Below are positions 63,100-64,000 of a DNA stretch of 64,000 nt, piece by piece. Every line of letters begins with the position of its first letter. The first letter of the stretch is position 1. A program made the position numbers and the translations under genes. The DNA lies in contig JASJOG010000002.1 of the NCBI GenBank assembly GCA_030142905.1, positions 5,961,001 to 6,025,000 of the forward strand, read 5' to 3'. This DNA is from Heliopora coerulea. Lineage: Eukaryota > Cnidaria > Anthozoa > Scleralcyonacea > Helioporidae. The notes under the pieces were generated by a model. That model was not told the origin of the DNA. It ran no database searches and saw nothing but the letters and a program-made list of their open reading frames with translations.

Positions 63100-63101
63100 C
63101 T

Positions 63102-64000
63102 AGAAAAATAAAGTGCATTAATTTAGTGTTCATGTAACTGTTACACCATTTAGATCCCTACATTGTACATCTACAGTACTTTAATTTGTCAGTGACTGGT
63201 GAGCAGACAACCCAAAAAGGATTGATGCTCATTTACAGGTATATGGGACACAAAGGGTTAAAATTTAAAGTTGTCTGACTTGCAGAAGAACACAATGAGC
63301 ATTGGTTAGTTAGATGCTAATGAAGTCTCCTAAACTTTTTTAGTACAATTACACACTCTGGAAATTTTTGCAATTTTGGCATAATTTACAATTTTTCGTT
63401 AATTTCCTGGAGTAAGAAAGTTTTGATGAATCTTCAAAAAAGACTATTTTCTATGAAAAGCCATGAGTATTGTCAGACCTAAAATAATTTATACCTGTTG
63501 GCTTGTGTACTGAAGAGCTGAACAAGTAGATGCTTGTTGAATTTGCTACGACTAGACTGAAATGACTTTAACTTTGTTTTAAATGTTGGGGTTGCTGGTC
63601 TTTTCTTAAAACTTTCTGCCAACGTTTCAGTGCACATATCAATGGTTTCTGTTAACAAAAGAATGATGTTTCCATGGCAACTAAGTTTTGTATCTTTTAT
63701 CCAGCAAATTGAATCTATTTGTTCTACAACTTCATATTGTTTTATAAGTAAAAGAAATGCAAGAGAGCAAAGCCCCCAAAGGAACAAAACAGCAAAAGAG
63801 TAAAACATATAGATGTACAGCATTGCAACATTTGAAAACACATGATCACTGAAAGTATTAGAAGTTTTTCTTGCTGATCACATATCAGGTTATCTTGGCA
63901 ATGTTTATATACCATGAGATAAAATTCAACTTGGACCAACAGCACTATTCTTGTTCTCTTAATATCTATTTCCAAAACAGGTTGGATATGTCCATGACTA
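63102..64000. other. UFL1 intron upstream of exon A; one unassigned minus ORF
   Basis: A minus ORF at 63,479-63,841 (about 120 codons) has a hydrophobic start and a more normal second half (EQIDSICWIKDTKLSCHGNI, TETIDMCTETLAESF). It does not resemble the expected UFL1 segment, and I do not recognise it. No UFL1 exon found here, so the preceding exon lies beyond 64,000. Confidence 0.45.

Overview
The window reads as animal nuclear DNA, most likely from an anthozoan cnidarian such as a coral or sea anemone. It is A+T-rich and holds one metazoan-type gene split by canonical GT-AG introns. Its transposon mix (ISL2EU/PHIS, Crypton, DIRS, Harbinger, restriction-like-endonuclease LINEs, many fold-back elements) resembles that of sequenced anthozoans. 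The species is an inference and cannot be fixed from the sequence alone.

The backbone of the window is a single minus-strand gene, UFL1, the E3 ligase for the ubiquitin-like modifier UFM1. I joined sixteen coding exons between 63,099 and the stop codon at 2,391. They keep one reading frame through every splice phase and give about 707 residues, aligned from memory to roughly residue 74 onward of the 794-residue human protein. The first ~74 codons lie beyond the right edge. Exons total 2,123 bp in a 60.7 kb span, so about 96.5% of it is intron.

The introns are a museum of mobile elements. From left to right: two Crypton-like recombinase fragments (1-690 and 39.4-40.4 kb); fold-back elements at 3.9-4.6 and 5.4-6.1 kb; an intact non-autonomous hAT element with an 8-bp target duplication (8,936-9,430); a LINE 3' end (9.6-10.2 kb); a TTAA-flanked element with its own small ORF (17.9-18.9 kb); two LINEs side by side or nested (22.1-26.9 kb), one with a 2A-like motif and a piggyBac-like MITE inside it; a complete but dead Tc1 element (28.9-30.3 kb); an R2/NeSL-type LINE between GAAA microsatellites (31-33.3 kb); a pogo-like MITE (35.5-36.1 kb); a tandem MITE pair (36.5-37.3 kb); nested palindromes (40.4-41.3 kb); a DIRS-like element (43.9-50.1 kb) invaded by a LINE; a THAP-DDE ISL2EU-like transposon (50.1-52.2 kb); and a Harbinger relic (58.3-59.7 kb). 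tRNA-like SINEs, minisatellites and degenerate telomere-like stretches fill in around them.

The only host protein gene I can support is UFL1. All transposon coding regions carry stops, frameshifts or deletions. The ends of the window (1-2,390 and 63,100-64,000) are UFL1 3' flank and UFL1 intron. I found no tRNA, rRNA, CRISPR or bacterial-type feature. I saw no clear evidence for a wholly new system. The most unusual items are the 2A-like LINE, the nested palindromes, the palindrome array at 52.6-52.9 kb and the TTAA element with a small basic ORF.
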